Shown: positions 43,764 to 54,244 of the stretch, in pieces
Layout: every line of letters starts with the position of its first letter
Numbering within the stretch: position 1 is the first letter of the stretch
Origin: Halovenus aranensis
GTDB taxonomy: Archaea; Halobacteriota; Halobacteria; Halobacteriales; Haloarculaceae
NCBI RefSeq assembly: GCF_900100385.1
Contig: NZ_FNFC01000001.1
Coordinates: forward strand, 305,031 to 369,030
DNA length: 64,000 nt
Direction: 5' to 3'
The notes under the pieces: model-generated
What the model was told of the DNA's origin: nothing
What the model saw: the letters and a program-made list of their open reading frames with translations, nothing else
Database searches by the model: none
Made by a program: the position numbers and the translations under genes

Positions 43764-44815
43764 TGGTCGTACCCCACCCGTGGATCGACAATCGTATACA
43801 GGATATCCTGCAGGATGTTCAGCGATATTATTATCACCGTGAACAGGAACACGATGGCACCGGCCAGGGGTACGTCAGCAGTCTGTATCGCACGGAAGTA
43901 CATCCGCCCCAGACCGTTGATGTTGAATATCTGTTCCATAATGACCGAGCCACCGATGAGGATAAACGCCTCATTCGTTACAATCGGAATAATCGGAATC
44001 AACGCGTTCCGGAAGACGTGCTTCCAGACAATCGTCCGGCCTTTCAGCCCCTTTGCCTTGGCCGTCTCGACGTAATTCGAGTTGACGTTTTCGAGGACGG
44101 CCGTCCGGCCGAGACGCAGTTCCGCGGCCATCGACGACGAGCCGAGGATGATTGCGGCGGGCAGAATTAGCTTGAGGTCGACGAAAAAGGCAGACCAGTC
44201 CATTCCTGTGAGCATTGGGATACCGAAGATATCGTCGATAGTGGCGAAGTTGAGTGTCGGTGTCCCGACGGCACTCTGTGTCTGTGGACCGGTCGTGTAC
44301 CAGTTAAATCCGAACGGGCCATCACCGCCGTTCGTCGAGCGGAGGAATGCAAGCGCCAGCACGGCGAGCCAGAAGTTCGGCATCGACCGCCAGATGATAC
44401 CGGAGACGTTCGCGATGATATCACTCGGCGTGTTCGGATTCAGGCCGGCATAGAAGCCAAGCGGCAGTCCGATGAACAGCGGGAGGACGATGGCCCAGGC
44501 ACCCAGCCAGATGGTCGGGCCTGCGACCTCGAACATCATCTCGCGAACTTCCGCCCCGTTTCGAACCACCCACGACTCACCGGAGAAGGTGAGGGTTTCG
44601 ACGATATAATCCTGAAACTGCACCCAGAGCGGTTCATCGAGGCCGAGGTTCTCGCGTAGTCGCTGTACGTCTGCCCCCTGTGCCTGTTGCCCGAGTCGCG
44701 CAGCGACCGGGTCGAGCGGTCCCAGACGAAGGACGAGAAACAGGAACGTGATGACCGAGAACACGACTGGTATCGAAAGCGCCAGCCGCTTCAGGACGTA
44801 ACGCCACCGACTCAT
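43760..44815 (-). CDS. dppB: Peptide ABC transporter permease (DppB type)
   Basis: A 351-residue inner permease. The opening MSRWRYVLKRLALSIPVVFSVITFLFLVLRLGP is typical of DppB, and the coupling motif YVETAKAKGLKGRTIVWKHVFRNAL is the EAA-type ATPase contact. About six helices and a mid-protein loop (about 150-215) are present. The gene is separated from dppA by 302 bases that include a strong TATA box, so it may be partly transcribed on its own. Confidence 0.92.
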   Translation of the reverse strand: MSRWRYVLKRLALSIPVVFSVITFLFLVLRLGPLDPVAARLGQQAQGADVQRLRENLGLDEPLWVQFQDYIVETLTFSGESWVVRNGAEVREMMFEVAGPTIWLGAWAIVLPLFIGLPLGFYAGLNPNTPSDIIANVSGIIWRSMPNFWLAVLALAFLRSTNGGDGPFGFNWYTTGPQTQSAVGTPTLNFATIDDIFGIPMLTGMDWSAFFVDLKLILPAAIILGSSSMAAELRLGRTAVLENVNSNYVETAKAKGLKGRTIVWKHVFRNALIPIIPIVTNEAFILIGGSVIMEQIFNINGLGRMYFRAIQTADVPLAGAIVFLFTVIIISLNILQDILYTIVDPRVGYDQ

Positions 44816-45117
44816 CGCCTATCACCGACGCGTGTGTCGTCTCGATGTTTCCGCCGGTTCCATGACTCACAGAGCATATGTCCAGAGTTGCACGCTTCTG
44901 TAATATATATCCTGTTTTCTACGCTCGCCAGTGAGCGGTTCACAAGGCCGTCCTCGCCACGTAGAGACGGTTCTCTCTCGGGACGCCTCTCGATACTGCT
45001 GTCGGGCTGTACGTGACACTGTCGGGATTGGTGGTTCATTCTCACAGGGACCAAAACGCATGCGACGGCTGGTCGGTCAGTGAACAGTTCGGTTACGGGA
45101 CGAGGCGACTGGTGTCG
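44816..45117. other. 302-base gap between dppA and dppB
   Basis: I see no open frame with coding character on either strand. The stretch holds a strong minus-strand TATA box (44901-44911). No clear stem-loop for termination after dppA is visible. It could be a processing site or leader that allows dppA to be expressed at a different level from the rest of the operon. Confidence 0.5.
44901..44911 (-). promoter_or_regulatory. Internal promoter TATA box for dppB-dppF
   Basis: GATATATATTA on the minus strand is one of the best archaeal TATA boxes in the window. Transcription would start about 25 bases downstream, near 44876, giving a leader of about 60 bases before the dppB ATG (44815). Confidence 0.55.
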
Positions 45118-47094
45118 TTACTCGCTTTCCTGGTTCTCGGAGAGGTTGACATGCCAGTCGAGGTAGTAGCCGTTGTTCTCCTCGGGCATGCCAGAGGTGT
45201 CGGTGTTTTTCGGCTCGAAGCCGAAGTGACCGTACGCGACACTCTCCCAGCTCCAGCCCCAACCCAGTGAGTACATCTGGAGGTTTCCGTCGTACCCGCG
45301 CTGGATGAGGTCCGAGAAGGCGGCCTCCTCGAGCGAGAAGTTGACATCGGTTCCTGCGAGCTTGTCACGGATGAGCGCCGCTGCGTTCTGGTAGGTCGGG
45401 CTCTGGTACGTGGTGACGGTAAGCTCGGTGCTCCCGACATCGTTTTCTTCGAGCACGTCCCGTGCAGCCTGCACGTTGCTTGCGCCGGGCTCGTCTTCGG
45501 TGCCGTATGGCCACTCGCTGACCCACTGCTCGTAGCCATCCTGTCCGGTCGGCCAGATGCTCGGCGGCGTGAAGCTGAAGGCCGGAACCTTCCGACCCTC
45601 GAATACTTGTTCGGCCACCTCGTTCTGGCCGAGTGCGTACGCGACAGCCTGGCGAACCGGGCGGTCGGTGTTTGCGACGTTGAACCCGAAGTACCGAGTG
45701 ACCAGGGCGGTCAGGCGCTGGTAGCCGAGTTCGGTCCCTTCGAGCGTGTACGTTCCGAGCTGGCGACCACGGTCGTCTGTCTCCTCAACGGTGTAGTTAT
45801 CGGCGTTGTAGTAGGAGGTCGGAATGGTGAAGATGTCCAGGTTACCCTCCACCTGCAGCGTATACCGCGGCTCGGCGTCTTCGACGATACGGTAGATGAT
45901 TTCCTCCTGCTCGGGAACCGTGCCGTAGTAGTCGTCGAACCGGCTCAGCAGCATCTCCTCGTTCTGTGCCCAGGATTCGAGCTGCCACGGACCGGTACCG
46001 AAGGTTTCCTGCGTACGGAGCCGGTCGACGTTGTCGAGTTCGCCGTCGTAGCCCTCGATGTCGCCGACGAGTCCCTCCGGAAGGATACCGAAGGCCTGGT
46101 AGGTCAGCACGTCCAGCACTGCAGGGTTGGGGGCTGCCGTCGTCAGTTCGAGCGTGTAGTCGTCGACGACTTCCAGTGCCAGCGAATCAGGCACAACTTC
46201 CTCTGTCTCGTTGCCTTCGTCGTCGGTAACGGTCTCGGTCTCGTGCTCGATGCCGATACCGTTCGGTGCCTCGAAGACGAACTCGGCACGAACGCTTTTG
46301 TTTGCTTCGGCCAGGCGACGCATCGAGTAGTACACGTCGTTCGCGGTCAGCTCCTCGCCGTTGTGGAACTGCACGCCCTCTTTGAGGTTGAACGTGTAAG
46401 TCAGTCCGTCGTCGGAGAGCTCGAAGGAGTCGAGGACCTGGTTTTCCAGCTCCGGGATACCCTGTGGGTAGTGGACAAGCTTGTCGTAACACTTGTTCAG
46501 GACCGCTGCGGACGCTTCGTCGTCGGACTCGATCGGGTCGAGCGAGGAGTTCGTCGCGTTACGCAGCTGTAGCCTGCCCGAGCCTTCGACACTCGTCGTC
46601 TTGTGCTGGTGGTACGACCCACCAAGGGTTCCGGACGTTTCCCAGTCGACTCGTGGGTACCACATGGTCTCGGCGATGTCGTGAGCGAAGTTGATCATCA
46701 CCATGTCGTCGCGGACCGCTTCCTCGATTTCGACGTAGGCCTCGTTCCGGAGGTCCTGGTCTTCGGGAGCGGGGTTGTTGGAGATGGTCTCCCAGGCAGC
46801 CTGTGCCTTGTCGGCGTGGGTCATGTCGCTCTCGCCGTCTTCTCCGTCCTCTCCATCACTGCCGTCTTCGCCGTCGCTGCCATCGCTGCCGTCTTCGCCG
46901 TCGCTGCCATCACTGCCGTCTTCGCCGTCGCTGCCATCACTGCCGTCCTCACCGTCTTCGCCGTCGTCACCGTCGTCACCGCCGAAGATAGCGGAACAGC
47001 CAGCCAGCCCAACACTGGCGCTCCCACCCAGGGCGGCAAGAAGGCGCCGGCGTCGTGTGCTATTCAGTTCGTCACCCTCAGAGTTTCGGGACAT
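45118..47094 (-). CDS. dppA: Peptide ABC transporter substrate-binding lipoprotein (DppA type)
   Basis: Extracellular binding protein of 658 residues. The twin-arginine signal (STRRRRLLAALGGSASVGLAGC) ends in a lipobox with Cys33, so it is exported folded by Tat and lipid-anchored. Residues 39-90 are a Gly/Asp/Ser/Glu linker made of near-perfect repeats. The rest is a cluster C binding protein: the core segments GIPELENQVLDSFELSDDGLTYTFNLKEGVQFHNGEELTANDVYYSMRR region (split by helices) and a C-terminal lobe with WGWSWESVAYGHFGF. The start at ATG 47094 puts the arginines in the right place. A TATA box lies about 27-36 bases upstream. Confidence 0.9.
   Translation of the reverse strand: MSRNSEGDELNSTRRRRLLAALGGSASVGLAGCSAIFGGDDGDDGEDGEDGSDGSDGEDGSDGSDGEDGSDGSDGEDGSDGEDGEDGESDMTHADKAQAAWETISNNPAPEDQDLRNEAYVEIEEAVRDDMVMINFAHDIAETMWYPRVDWETSGTLGGSYHQHKTTSVEGSGRLQLRNATNSSLDPIESDDEASAAVLNKCYDKLVHYPQGIPELENQVLDSFELSDDGLTYTFNLKEGVQFHNGEELTANDVYYSMRRLAEANKSVRAEFVFEAPNGIGIEHETETVTDDEGNETEEVVPDSLALEVVDDYTLELTTAAPNPAVLDVLTYQAFGILPEGLVGDIEGYDGELDNVDRLRTQETFGTGPWQLESWAQNEEMLLSRFDDYYGTVPEQEEIIYRIVEDAEPRYTLQVEGNLDIFTIPTSYYNADNYTVEETDDRGRQLGTYTLEGTELGYQRLTALVTRYFGFNVANTDRPVRQAVAYALGQNEVAEQVFEGRKVPAFSFTPPSIWPTGQDGYEQWVSEWPYGTEDEPGASNVQAARDVLEENDVGSTELTVTTYQSPTYQNAAALIRDKLAGTDVNFSLEEAAFSDLIQRGYDGNLQMYSLGWGWSWESVAYGHFGFEPKNTDTSGMPEENNGYYLDWHVNLSENQESE
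46861..46941 (-). repeat. Three tandem 27-bp repeats in the dppA linker
   Basis: Units 46861-46887, 46888-46914 and 46915-46941 are 27 bases each, with a single difference between the first and the other two. They encode a nine-residue Gly/Asp/Ser/Glu unit of the lipoprotein linker. Degenerate copies flank them. Such arrays change in number by slippage or recombination. Confidence 0.85.
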
Positions 47095-47422
47095 ACTACA
47101 CGGACAAACCAATTCAAGGGGTAAAAAATTATCGCCATGGTTTTCTTATTCAGCGACAACTGATGTTTGTTATCTATTCACTCTATCTGGTGGTGATGTC
47201 GTGTGTCGTCGTCCTAAGAACGCATGTGCGTACACACGGTGAATAAATAGACGAGCAGAATGTTGACAGCCAGGCTCTGGTGTCTGGCCTGTCTTGGGGA
47301 CACAGGACTGTCGTATCGGAATCTGTGACTCGGTATGGGTTCGACTCTATCGTGACTGTCGCTCACATCCGGGGAATTCGAAATACGGCGAGCTAGCTGG
47401 TCACGATTAAACTGTAAGAAAG
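47095..47422. other. 328-base gap between dppA and tRNA-Asp
   Basis: Base composition is more AT-rich than the genes on either side. The dppA promoter (47121-47130) lies at the left end. I find no start codon with a long, coding-like frame and no clear RNA gene in the rest. Confidence 0.5.
47121..47130 (-). promoter_or_regulatory. TATA box of dppA
   Basis: AATTTTTTAC on the minus strand lies 27-36 bases before ATG 47094, consistent with a nearly leaderless message. Confidence 0.6.
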
Positions 47423-47495
47423 CGCCCGGAGCGGGATTTGAACCCGCGTCACGACCGTGACAGGGTCGTATGATGGGCCACTACACCATCCGGGC
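47423..47495 (-). tRNA. tRNA-Asp (anticodon GTC)
   Basis: A 73-nt cloverleaf on the minus strand. The acceptor stem GCCCGGA/TCCGGGC is followed by discriminator G, the anticodon stem CGACC/GGTCG encloses CTGTCAC with GTC at 47461-47459, and the T-arm is GCGGG-TTCAAAT-CCCGC. CCA is not encoded. It decodes both Asp codons. Confidence 0.96.
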
Positions 47496-47514
47496 GCACT
47501 TCTTCGTATCCGGG

Positions 47515-47527
47515 TAATAGTATTAAG
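47515..47527 (-). promoter_or_regulatory. TATA box of tRNA-Asp
   Basis: TTAATACTATTA on the minus strand lies about 20-32 bases before the mature 5' end (47495). Confidence 0.45.
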
Positions 47528-47642
47528 ACTTTCCAATCGGAGCCGCCTCGCAAGGTATTTTATCCCACGCCACGAATTGGCAACAACACAAGCGGGTCCG
47601 ATAGCACTGCCAACTCAATTTGGTAAGCGTTATATGCTCCGC

Positions 47643-47652
47643 AGATATATTG
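47643..47652 (+). promoter_or_regulatory. TATA box of the RNA polymerase operon
   Basis: AGATATATTG lies 46-55 bases before the rpoH ATG (47698), so a leader of about 20-25 bases is expected. Another AT-rich element, GTTATATG, lies about 20 bases further upstream. Confidence 0.45.
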
Positions 47653-47697
47653 TTCTGTAGTATCTACGAACAGATTCTTCGCCCGTAAGCCACACTC

Positions 47698-47925
47698 ATG
47701 GTAGATGTAAGCAACCACAAACTCGTACCGGACCACACCGTCCTCGATGAGGAGGAACTCGAGGACGTGATGCAGGAGTACAACGTACAAAAAACCGACC
47801 TCCCGAAAATCACGCGCACGGACCCTGCGTTGCCTGACGAGGCGACCGTCGGGGACGTTGTCAAGATTACACGGGACTCACGAACCACGGACACAGCCGT
47901 GGTGTACCGACTGGTGGTGAAATAA
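47698..47925 (+). CDS. rpoH: RNA polymerase subunit H (RpoH/Rpb5 homologue)
   Basis: A 75-residue subunit of the archaeal polymerase jaw, equal to the C-terminal domain of Rpb5. It has the family segments [32 protein letters not shown] and [12 protein letters not shown]. It begins the polymerase operon; its stop codon overlaps the rpoB2 ATG by one base (TAATG). Confidence 0.96.
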   Translation: MVDVSNHKLVPDHTVLDEEELEDVMQEYNVQKTDLPKITRTDPALPDEATVGDVVKITRDSRTTDTAVVYRLVVK

Positions 47926-49487
47926 TGGATATCGAGGACAAACGCGAAATTTCACGAGAGTACTTTTCACGAGAACGGCTCGCCGAACACCACTTCCGGT
48001 CGTTCAACAACTTTCTTAGCCGGGGGATGCAGCAGGTGGTCGACGAGAAAGAGACAATCGACACCGATATCGGCGACAAGGAAGGCGAGGAACCGGTGTA
48101 CGTCGAGTTAGGCGACGTTCGCGTCGTTACGCCACGGGTTAGAGAAGCAGATGGGAGCGAGGAACTCCTCTACCCACAGGAGGCTCGACTCCGGAATATC
48201 ACCTACTCCGCGCCGGTGTTCATGGAGATGGCCGTCATCAAAGGCGGCGAGGAAGAAGAGGAGATGGTCGTCGACCAGACCGAGACGAAAATCGGCCGGA
48301 TGCCGATTATGGTCGGCTCGGACAAGTGTAACATCGCTGATTTCACCCGCGAGGAACTCATCGACATCGGCGAAGACCCCGCAGACCCTGGCGGCTATTT
48401 CATCGTCAACGGTTCCGAACGCGTCCTGATGACCAGCGAGGACCTGGCACCGAACAAGATTCTGGCCGAAACCGACACGAAATACGGCGACCAGATTGAG
48501 GTCGCGAAGACGTTCTCCCAGCGCCGGGGATACCGCGCCCTGGTGTTGTGTGAGCGGACCCGCGACGGACTGCTCGAGGTGTCGTTCCCCTCGGTGTCCG
48601 GCAGCGTCAACTTCGTCACGCTCGTGCGGGCACTCGGGCTGGAGTCCGACGAGGAAATCGTCCATCGAGTCAGTGACGACCCCGAAATCGTGAAGTTCAT
48701 GCTGGAGAACCTGGAGGCCGCCGAGGTCCAGACGACCGAGGGGGCAATCGAGGCACTCGGCAAACGAGTCGCTTCCGGCCAGGGCAAGAACTACCAGCTC
48801 AAACGGGCCAACTACGTCATCGACCGCTACCTGCTGCCCCACCTCCACGAGGAGGGTGTCGAGGAAGAGGACGTTCGCATCAACAAAGCGTACTACCTCT
48901 GTCGGATGGCAGAGGCCTGCTTCGAGCTGGCGCTGGACCGGCGCGAAGCCGACGACAAGGACCACTACGCGAACAAGCGCCTCAAGGTGTCGGGCGACCT
49001 GATGCGTGACCTGTTCCGGACGGCCCTGAACAAGCTAGCACGCGACGTGAAATACCAGCTCGAACGCGCGAACATGCGAAACCGGCAGCTCTCGGTGTCG
49101 ACAGTGGTTCGGTCAGATGTGCTGACCGAACGCCTCGAACACCCGATTGCGACCGGGAACTGGGTCGGTGGGCGCTCTGGTGTCTCCCAGCTGGTCGACC
49201 GGACCGACTACATGGGTGTGCTCTCACACCTGCGCCGGCTACGCTCGCCGCTCAGTCGCTCTCAGCCACACTTCGAGGCACGCGACCTGCACGCCACCCA
49301 GTGGGGACGCATCTGTCCCTCCGAGACGCCGGAAGGGCCCAACTGTGGCCTGGTCAAAAACTTCGCGCAGGCGATGGAACTCTCACAGAACGTCGAGGAC
49401 GAACAGGAGCTGAAACAGGAACTCGCCGGGATGGGCGTCGAGGGCATCCCCGGCATCGAGGGCATCGACGCCCCCGCGGACGACTAA
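47925..49487 (+). CDS. rpoB2: RNA polymerase subunit B'' (RpoB2)
   Basis: N-terminal half of the second-largest subunit (520 residues), covering the protrusion, lobe and fork regions. Visible motifs are [26 protein letters not shown] and the C-terminal THLRRL-like [11 protein letters not shown] followed by [20 protein letters not shown]. In haloarchaea B is split here, with the rest in rpoB1, four bases downstream. No intein is seen. Confidence 0.97.
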   Translation: MDIEDKREISREYFSRERLAEHHFRSFNNFLSRGMQQVVDEKETIDTDIGDKEGEEPVYVELGDVRVVTPRVREADGSEELLYPQEARLRNITYSAPVFMEMAVIKGGEEEEEMVVDQTETKIGRMPIMVGSDKCNIADFTREELIDIGEDPADPGGYFIVNGSERVLMTSEDLAPNKILAETDTKYGDQIEVAKTFSQRRGYRALVLCERTRDGLLEVSFPSVSGSVNFVTLVRALGLESDEEIVHRVSDDPEIVKFMLENLEAAEVQTTEGAIEALGKRVASGQGKNYQLKRANYVIDRYLLPHLHEEGVEEEDVRINKAYYLCRMAEACFELALDRREADDKDHYANKRLKVSGDLMRDLFRTALNKLARDVKYQLERANMRNRQLSVSTVVRSDVLTERLEHPIATGNWVGGRSGVSQLVDRTDYMGVLSHLRRLRSPLSRSQPHFEARDLHATQWGRICPSETPEGPNCGLVKNFAQAMELSQNVEDEQELKQELAGMGVEGIPGIEGIDAPADD

Positions 49488-49491
49488 AATC

Positions 49492-51318
49492 ATGAGTCAG
49501 GGACGAGAAGCCAAAGTATACGTTAACGGCAGTCTGGTCGGCACACATCCCGACCCAGAACAGCTTGCAGAACAGATTCGACAGGCCCGTCGCCGGGGCG
49601 AGGTCAGCGATATGGTCAATGTCTCGGTCAAAGAGCGGACCAGCGAGGTCATCGTCAACGCCGATGCCGGCCGCGCCCGCCGACCACTGTTGGTCGTCGA
49701 GAACGGCGAGCCGCTCATCTCCGATACCGAGGTCGAGGCGCTCAAAGACGGCGACCTGGACTTTCAGGAACTTGTCAGCCACGGCTACGTGGAGTTCATC
49801 GACGCCGAAGAGGAAGAGGACATCCTCGTGGCAGTTGACGAAGACGAGTTGACCGAGGACCACACCCACCTCGAAATCGACCCCCAGCTCATGTTCGGTA
49901 TCGGGGCAGGGATGATTCCATACCCGGAACACAACGCCTCGCCGCGTATTACGATGGGGTCGGGGATGATAAAACAGTCACTCGGACTCCCCGCGGCGAA
50001 CTATCGTATCCGCCCGGACACGCGACAGCACCTCCTGCACTACCCACAGCTGTCGATGGTCAAGACACAGACCACAGAACAGATTGGGTACGACGACCGC
50101 CCGGCGGCTCAGAACTTCGTCGTCGCCGTGATGAGCTACGAGGGGTTCAATATCGAGGACGCTCTCGTGATGAACAAAGGGTCCGTCGAACGCGCGCTCG
50201 CCCGGTCACATTTCTTCCGGACCTACGAGGGCGAGGAACGGCGCTACCCCGGCGGACAGGAAGACCGCTTCGAGATTCCCGACGACGAGGTCCGTGGCGC
50301 ACGCGGTGAGGAGGCGTACACACACCTCGACGAGGACGGCCTCGTCAACCCCGAGGAAGAGGTCGGCGAAAACGCTGTCTTGCTCGGGAAAACGTCGCCG
50401 CCGCGCTTCCTCGAAGAGCCCGACGACATGGGCGGACTCTCGCCACAGAAACGCCGCGAGACGAGCGTCACGATGCGCTCTGGCGAGTCCGGTGTCGTCG
50501 ACACGGTGACGCTGATGGAAAACGAAGACGGGTCGAAACTCTCGAAGGTCTCTGTTCGGGACGAGCGGATTCCCGAACTCGGCGACAAGTTCGCGTCCCG
50601 GCACGGACAGAAGGGTGTCGTCGGCCACATCGCACCCCAGGAAGACATGCCTTTCACCCAGGACGGGGTCGTTCCCGACCTCATCTTGAACCCACACGCG
50701 CTCCCGTCGCGGATGACCGTTGGCCACATTCTCGAAATGATTGGCGGGAAAGTAGGTTCACTCGAAGGACGCCGCGTCGACGGGACGCCGTTCACCGGTG
50801 AGAACGAAGATCAGCTCCGGGGCGCGCTCGAAGGCCACGGCTTCAAATCGAGCGGCAAGGAAATCATGTACTCCGGCATCACCGGCGAAAAAATCGAGGC
50901 CGAAATCTTCGTCGGCACCATCTTCTATCAGAAGCTGTACCATATGGTCTCGAACAAGATTCACGCCCGCTCGCGTGGCCCAGTTCAGGTGCTCACGCGC
51001 CAGCCCACCGAGGGGCGCGCCCGCGAGGGTGGACTCCGTATCGGTGAGATGGAGCGGGACGTATTCATCGGGCACGGCGCAGCCATGACGCTCAAAGAGC
51101 GCCTGCTCGATGAGTCTGACCGCGAGGAAATCAACGTCTGTGGTAACTGCGGGATGACCGCAGTCGAGAACGTCGAGCAACGCCGGGTGTACTGCCCGAA
51201 CTGCGACGAGGAGACGGAAATTCACAACGTCGAGATGTCGTACGCGTTCAAGCTACTGCTCGACGAAATGAAAGCGCTCGGCATCGCGCCGCGAATCGAA
51301 CTGGAGGACGCAGTCTAA
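49492..51318 (+). CDS. rpoB1: RNA polymerase subunit B' (RpoB1)
   Basis: C-terminal half of the second-largest subunit, 608 residues, containing the catalytic hybrid-binding and wall regions. Key stretches are [25 protein letters not shown] block, [38 protein letters not shown] and a zinc ribbon near residues 550-572 (CGNCG, then YCPNCDEE). It ends two bases before rpoA1 begins. Confidence 0.97.
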   Translation: MSQGREAKVYVNGSLVGTHPDPEQLAEQIRQARRRGEVSDMVNVSVKERTSEVIVNADAGRARRPLLVVENGEPLISDTEVEALKDGDLDFQELVSHGYVEFIDAEEEEDILVAVDEDELTEDHTHLEIDPQLMFGIGAGMIPYPEHNASPRITMGSGMIKQSLGLPAANYRIRPDTRQHLLHYPQLSMVKTQTTEQIGYDDRPAAQNFVVAVMSYEGFNIEDALVMNKGSVERALARSHFFRTYEGEERRYPGGQEDRFEIPDDEVRGARGEEAYTHLDEDGLVNPEEEVGENAVLLGKTSPPRFLEEPDDMGGLSPQKRRETSVTMRSGESGVVDTVTLMENEDGSKLSKVSVRDERIPELGDKFASRHGQKGVVGHIAPQEDMPFTQDGVVPDLILNPHALPSRMTVGHILEMIGGKVGSLEGRRVDGTPFTGENEDQLRGALEGHGFKSSGKEIMYSGITGEKIEAEIFVGTIFYQKLYHMVSNKIHARSRGPVQVLTRQPTEGRAREGGLRIGEMERDVFIGHGAAMTLKERLLDESDREEINVCGNCGMTAVENVEQRRVYCPNCDEETEIHNVEMSYAFKLLLDEMKALGIAPRIELEDAV

Positions 51319-51319
51319 C

Positions 51320-54235
51320 ATGAGTCAGCACGCACCAAAAGAAATCAGCCAGATAAACTTCGGCCTGATGGACCCCGAGGAGTACCGCGAGATGAGCGCC
51401 ACGAAGGTCATCACGGCCGACACGTACGACGACGACGGCTTCCCAATCGACATGGGACTGATGGACCCGCGGCTGGGTGTCATCGACCCCGGTCTCGAAT
51501 GCAAGACCTGTGGCCAGCACAGCGGTTCCTGTAACGGTCACTTCGGCCACATCGAGCTCGCCGCGCCCGTCATCCACGTTGGCTTCTCGAAGCTCATCCG
51601 CCGGCTGCTCCGGGGAACCTGTCGAGAGTGTTCCCGACTGTTGCTCACCCAAGACGAGAAAGATGAGTTCCACGACCGACTGCGCCGGGCCCGCAATCTC
51701 GACGAGGACCTGAACGACGTGACCAAGGCTGCCGTCAGGCAGGCACGAAAGAAAGACCGCTGTCCCCACTGTGGCGAACAGCAGTTCGACATCCAACACG
51801 AGAAGCCGACGACCTACTACGAGGTCCAGCAGGTACTCGCCGCCGACTACCCGGCTCGTATTGCCGCGGCGATGGAACCCGACGAGGAAGAAGACGACGA
51901 GCGCGTCAGTCCGACAGACCTCGCCGAGAACACTGGTATCGATGCCGGTCGTGTCCAGGAGATTCTGTCCGGAGACTTCCGGCCGCGTCAGGACGACCGG
52001 AAGGCACTCGAGTCCGCACTCGATGTCGACCTGACCGAGGAGGACATGAACAAGCTGATGCCCTCGGACATTCGGGACTGGTTCGAGGCCATCCCCGACA
52101 AGGACCTCGACGTGCTCGGTATCAACCCCGACCGGTCGCGCCCCGAGTGGATGATTCTGACCGTGTTGCCGGTGCCGCCGGTCACGGCCCGACCGTCGAT
52201 TACGCTCGATAACGGCCAGCGCTCCGAGGACGACCTGACTCACAAGCTGGTCGATATCATCCGTATCAATCAGCGGTTCATGGAGAACCGCGAGGCAGGC
52301 GCGCCACAGCTCATTATCGAGGACCTCTGGGAGCTGTTGCAGTATCACGTTACCACGTTCATGGACAACGAGATTTCGGGAACGCCGCCAGCCCGCCACC
52401 GTTCCGGTCGGCCCCTGAAGACCCTCTCCCAGCGGCTCAAGGGCAAGGAAGGGCGCTTCCGTGGCTCGCTGTCCGGGAAACGTGTGAACTTCTCGGCCCG
52501 GACTGTCATTTCGCCGGACCCGACGCTCAGCCTGAACGAGGTCGGTGTCCCAGACCGCATCGCCAGCGAGATGACCCAGACGATGAACGTCAACGAGCGC
52601 AACCTCGACGATGCCCGCCGGTACGTCCGTAACGGCCCCGAGACACACCCGGGAGCCAACTACGTCCGCCGGGCCGACGGCCGCCGGCTGAAGGTGACCG
52701 AGAAAAACTGCGAGGAACTCGCCGAGAAAGTCCAGCCCGGCTGGGAGGTCTCTCGGCACCTCATCGACGGCGACATCGTCATCTTCAACCGACAGCCGTC
52801 GCTGCACCGGATGTCGATTATGGCCCACGAGGTCGTGGTGATGCCGTACAAGACCTTCCGGCTGAACACGACGGTCTGTCCGCCCTATAACGCCGACTTC
52901 GACGGCGACGAGATGAACATGCACGCCCTCCAGAACGAGGAGGCTCGTGCAGAGGCGCGTGTCCTGATGCGCGTCCAAGAGCAGCTGCTCAGCCCCAAAT
53001 CCGGCGAGAACATCGTCGGTGCGATTCAGGACCACGTCACTGGCACCTACCTGCTGACCAACCAGAACCCCAAGTTCAACGAGACACAGGCACTCGACTT
53101 GCTCCGGGCGACACGTATCGACGAACTACCCGAGCCTGACGGCGAGGAGCACGGCGAGGCCTACTGGACGGGTCGGACCATCTTCTCCGAACTGTTGCCA
53201 GACGACCTCGACCTGGAGTTCACCTCGAACGCCGGCGACGAGGTCATCATCGAGGACGGACAGCTCCTCGAAGGGACCGTCGACGAGGACGCAGTCGGCG
53301 CCTTCGGCGGTGAAATCGTCGACACAATCGCCAAGGCGTACTCGAAGACCCGCGGGCGAATCTTCATCAACGAGGTATCCTCGCTCGCGGTCCGGACCAT
53401 CATGCACTTCGGGTTCTCGATTGGTATCGACGACGAGTCGATTCCGCCGGAAGCCCAGGCACAGGTCGACGAGGCAATCGAGGAGGCAAACGAGCGCGTC
53501 GAGGAACTCATCGAGATATACAACCAGGGCGAACTCGAACCGCTGCCCGGCCGGTCAGTCGACGAGACAGTCGAGATGAAGATTATGCAGGCACTGGGAC
53601 AGGCGCGTGACAGCGCCGGCGAAATCGCCGAGGAGCACTTCGGCGACGAGAACCCGGCAGTCATCATGGCCGAGTCCGGTGCGCGTGGGTCGATGCTGAA
53701 CCTGACACAGATGGCCGGCTGTGTCGGCCAGCAGTCGGTGCGTGGCGAACGTATCAACCGCGGTTACGAGAACCGCACCTTGAGCCACTTCAAGGAGAAC
53801 GACCTCTCGGCGGACGCCCACGGCTTCGTCGAGCACTCCTATCGCGAGGGGCTCGAACCCAAGGAGTTCTTCTTCCACGCGATGGGTGGCCGGGAGGGCC
53901 TGGTCGACACCGCAGTCCGCACCTCGAAGTCGGGGTACCTGCAGCGTCGGCTCATCAACGCACTCACCGAGCTGGAAGCGCAGTACGACGGTACCGTCCG
54001 AGACACCTCGGATACGGTCGTCCAGTTCGAGTTCGGCGAGGACGGCACCTCGCCGGTCGAGGTATCGAGCGACGAGACCGAACCAGCAGTCGATGTCGAG
54101 CGCATCGCAGACAGAGTGCTGGACAGCGAGTTCGACGACGAGACAGCAAAACAGCGCTTCATGGGTGAGCGCGAGGAACCGACCAACCTCTCCGAGCACG
54201 CCGACGAGTGGTGGCTCGCCCAGAGCGACGACTGA
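51320..54235 (+). CDS. rpoA1: RNA polymerase subunit A' (RpoA1)
   Basis: N-terminal two thirds of the largest subunit (971 residues). The N-terminal zinc site lies in CKTCGQHSGSCNGHFGHIEL with a second Cys pair at CPHCGEQ. The active-site Mg motif NADFDGD is at 524-530. The bridge-helix region lies near the C-terminus (LSHFKENDLSADAHGFVE, then GGREGLVDTAVRTSKSGYLQRRL). A lineage-type acidic stretch (MEPDEEEDDERVSP) interrupts the clamp. It is followed by rpoA2 nine bases later. Confidence 0.97.
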   Translation: MSQHAPKEISQINFGLMDPEEYREMSATKVITADTYDDDGFPIDMGLMDPRLGVIDPGLECKTCGQHSGSCNGHFGHIELAAPVIHVGFSKLIRRLLRGTCRECSRLLLTQDEKDEFHDRLRRARNLDEDLNDVTKAAVRQARKKDRCPHCGEQQFDIQHEKPTTYYEVQQVLAADYPARIAAAMEPDEEEDDERVSPTDLAENTGIDAGRVQEILSGDFRPRQDDRKALESALDVDLTEEDMNKLMPSDIRDWFEAIPDKDLDVLGINPDRSRPEWMILTVLPVPPVTARPSITLDNGQRSEDDLTHKLVDIIRINQRFMENREAGAPQLIIEDLWELLQYHVTTFMDNEISGTPPARHRSGRPLKTLSQRLKGKEGRFRGSLSGKRVNFSARTVISPDPTLSLNEVGVPDRIASEMTQTMNVNERNLDDARRYVRNGPETHPGANYVRRADGRRLKVTEKNCEELAEKVQPGWEVSRHLIDGDIVIFNRQPSLHRMSIMAHEVVVMPYKTFRLNTTVCPPYNADFDGDEMNMHALQNEEARAEARVLMRVQEQLLSPKSGENIVGAIQDHVTGTYLLTNQNPKFNETQALDLLRATRIDELPEPDGEEHGEAYWTGRTIFSELLPDDLDLEFTSNAGDEVIIEDGQLLEGTVDEDAVGAFGGEIVDTIAKAYSKTRGRIFINEVSSLAVRTIMHFGFSIGIDDESIPPEAQAQVDEAIEEANERVEELIEIYNQGELEPLPGRSVDETVEMKIMQALGQARDSAGEIAEEHFGDENPAVIMAESGARGSMLNLTQMAGCVGQQSVRGERINRGYENRTLSHFKENDLSADAHGFVEHSYREGLEPKEFFFHAMGGREGLVDTAVRTSKSGYLQRRLINALTELEAQYDGTVRDTSDTVVQFEFGEDGTSPVEVSSDETEPAVDVERIADRVLDSEFDDETAKQRFMGEREEPTNLSEHADEWWLAQSDD

Positions 54236-54244
54236 GGTGATATC

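Noticed and set aside
45607..46572. 321-codon plus-strand frame inside dppA
   Set aside because: Antisense to a clear Tat lipoprotein; no motif.
46825..46980. Tandem repeats considered as a CRISPR array
   Set aside because: The repeats are contiguous without spacers, in frame, and encode a Gly/Asp/Ser/Glu linker.
51248..53035. 595-codon open frame on the minus strand across rpoB1 and rpoA1
   Set aside because: It is opposite two certain polymerase genes, and its composition (many Val, Leu, His, Asp from reversed GC-rich codons) is what such shadows look like. No promoter or motif.
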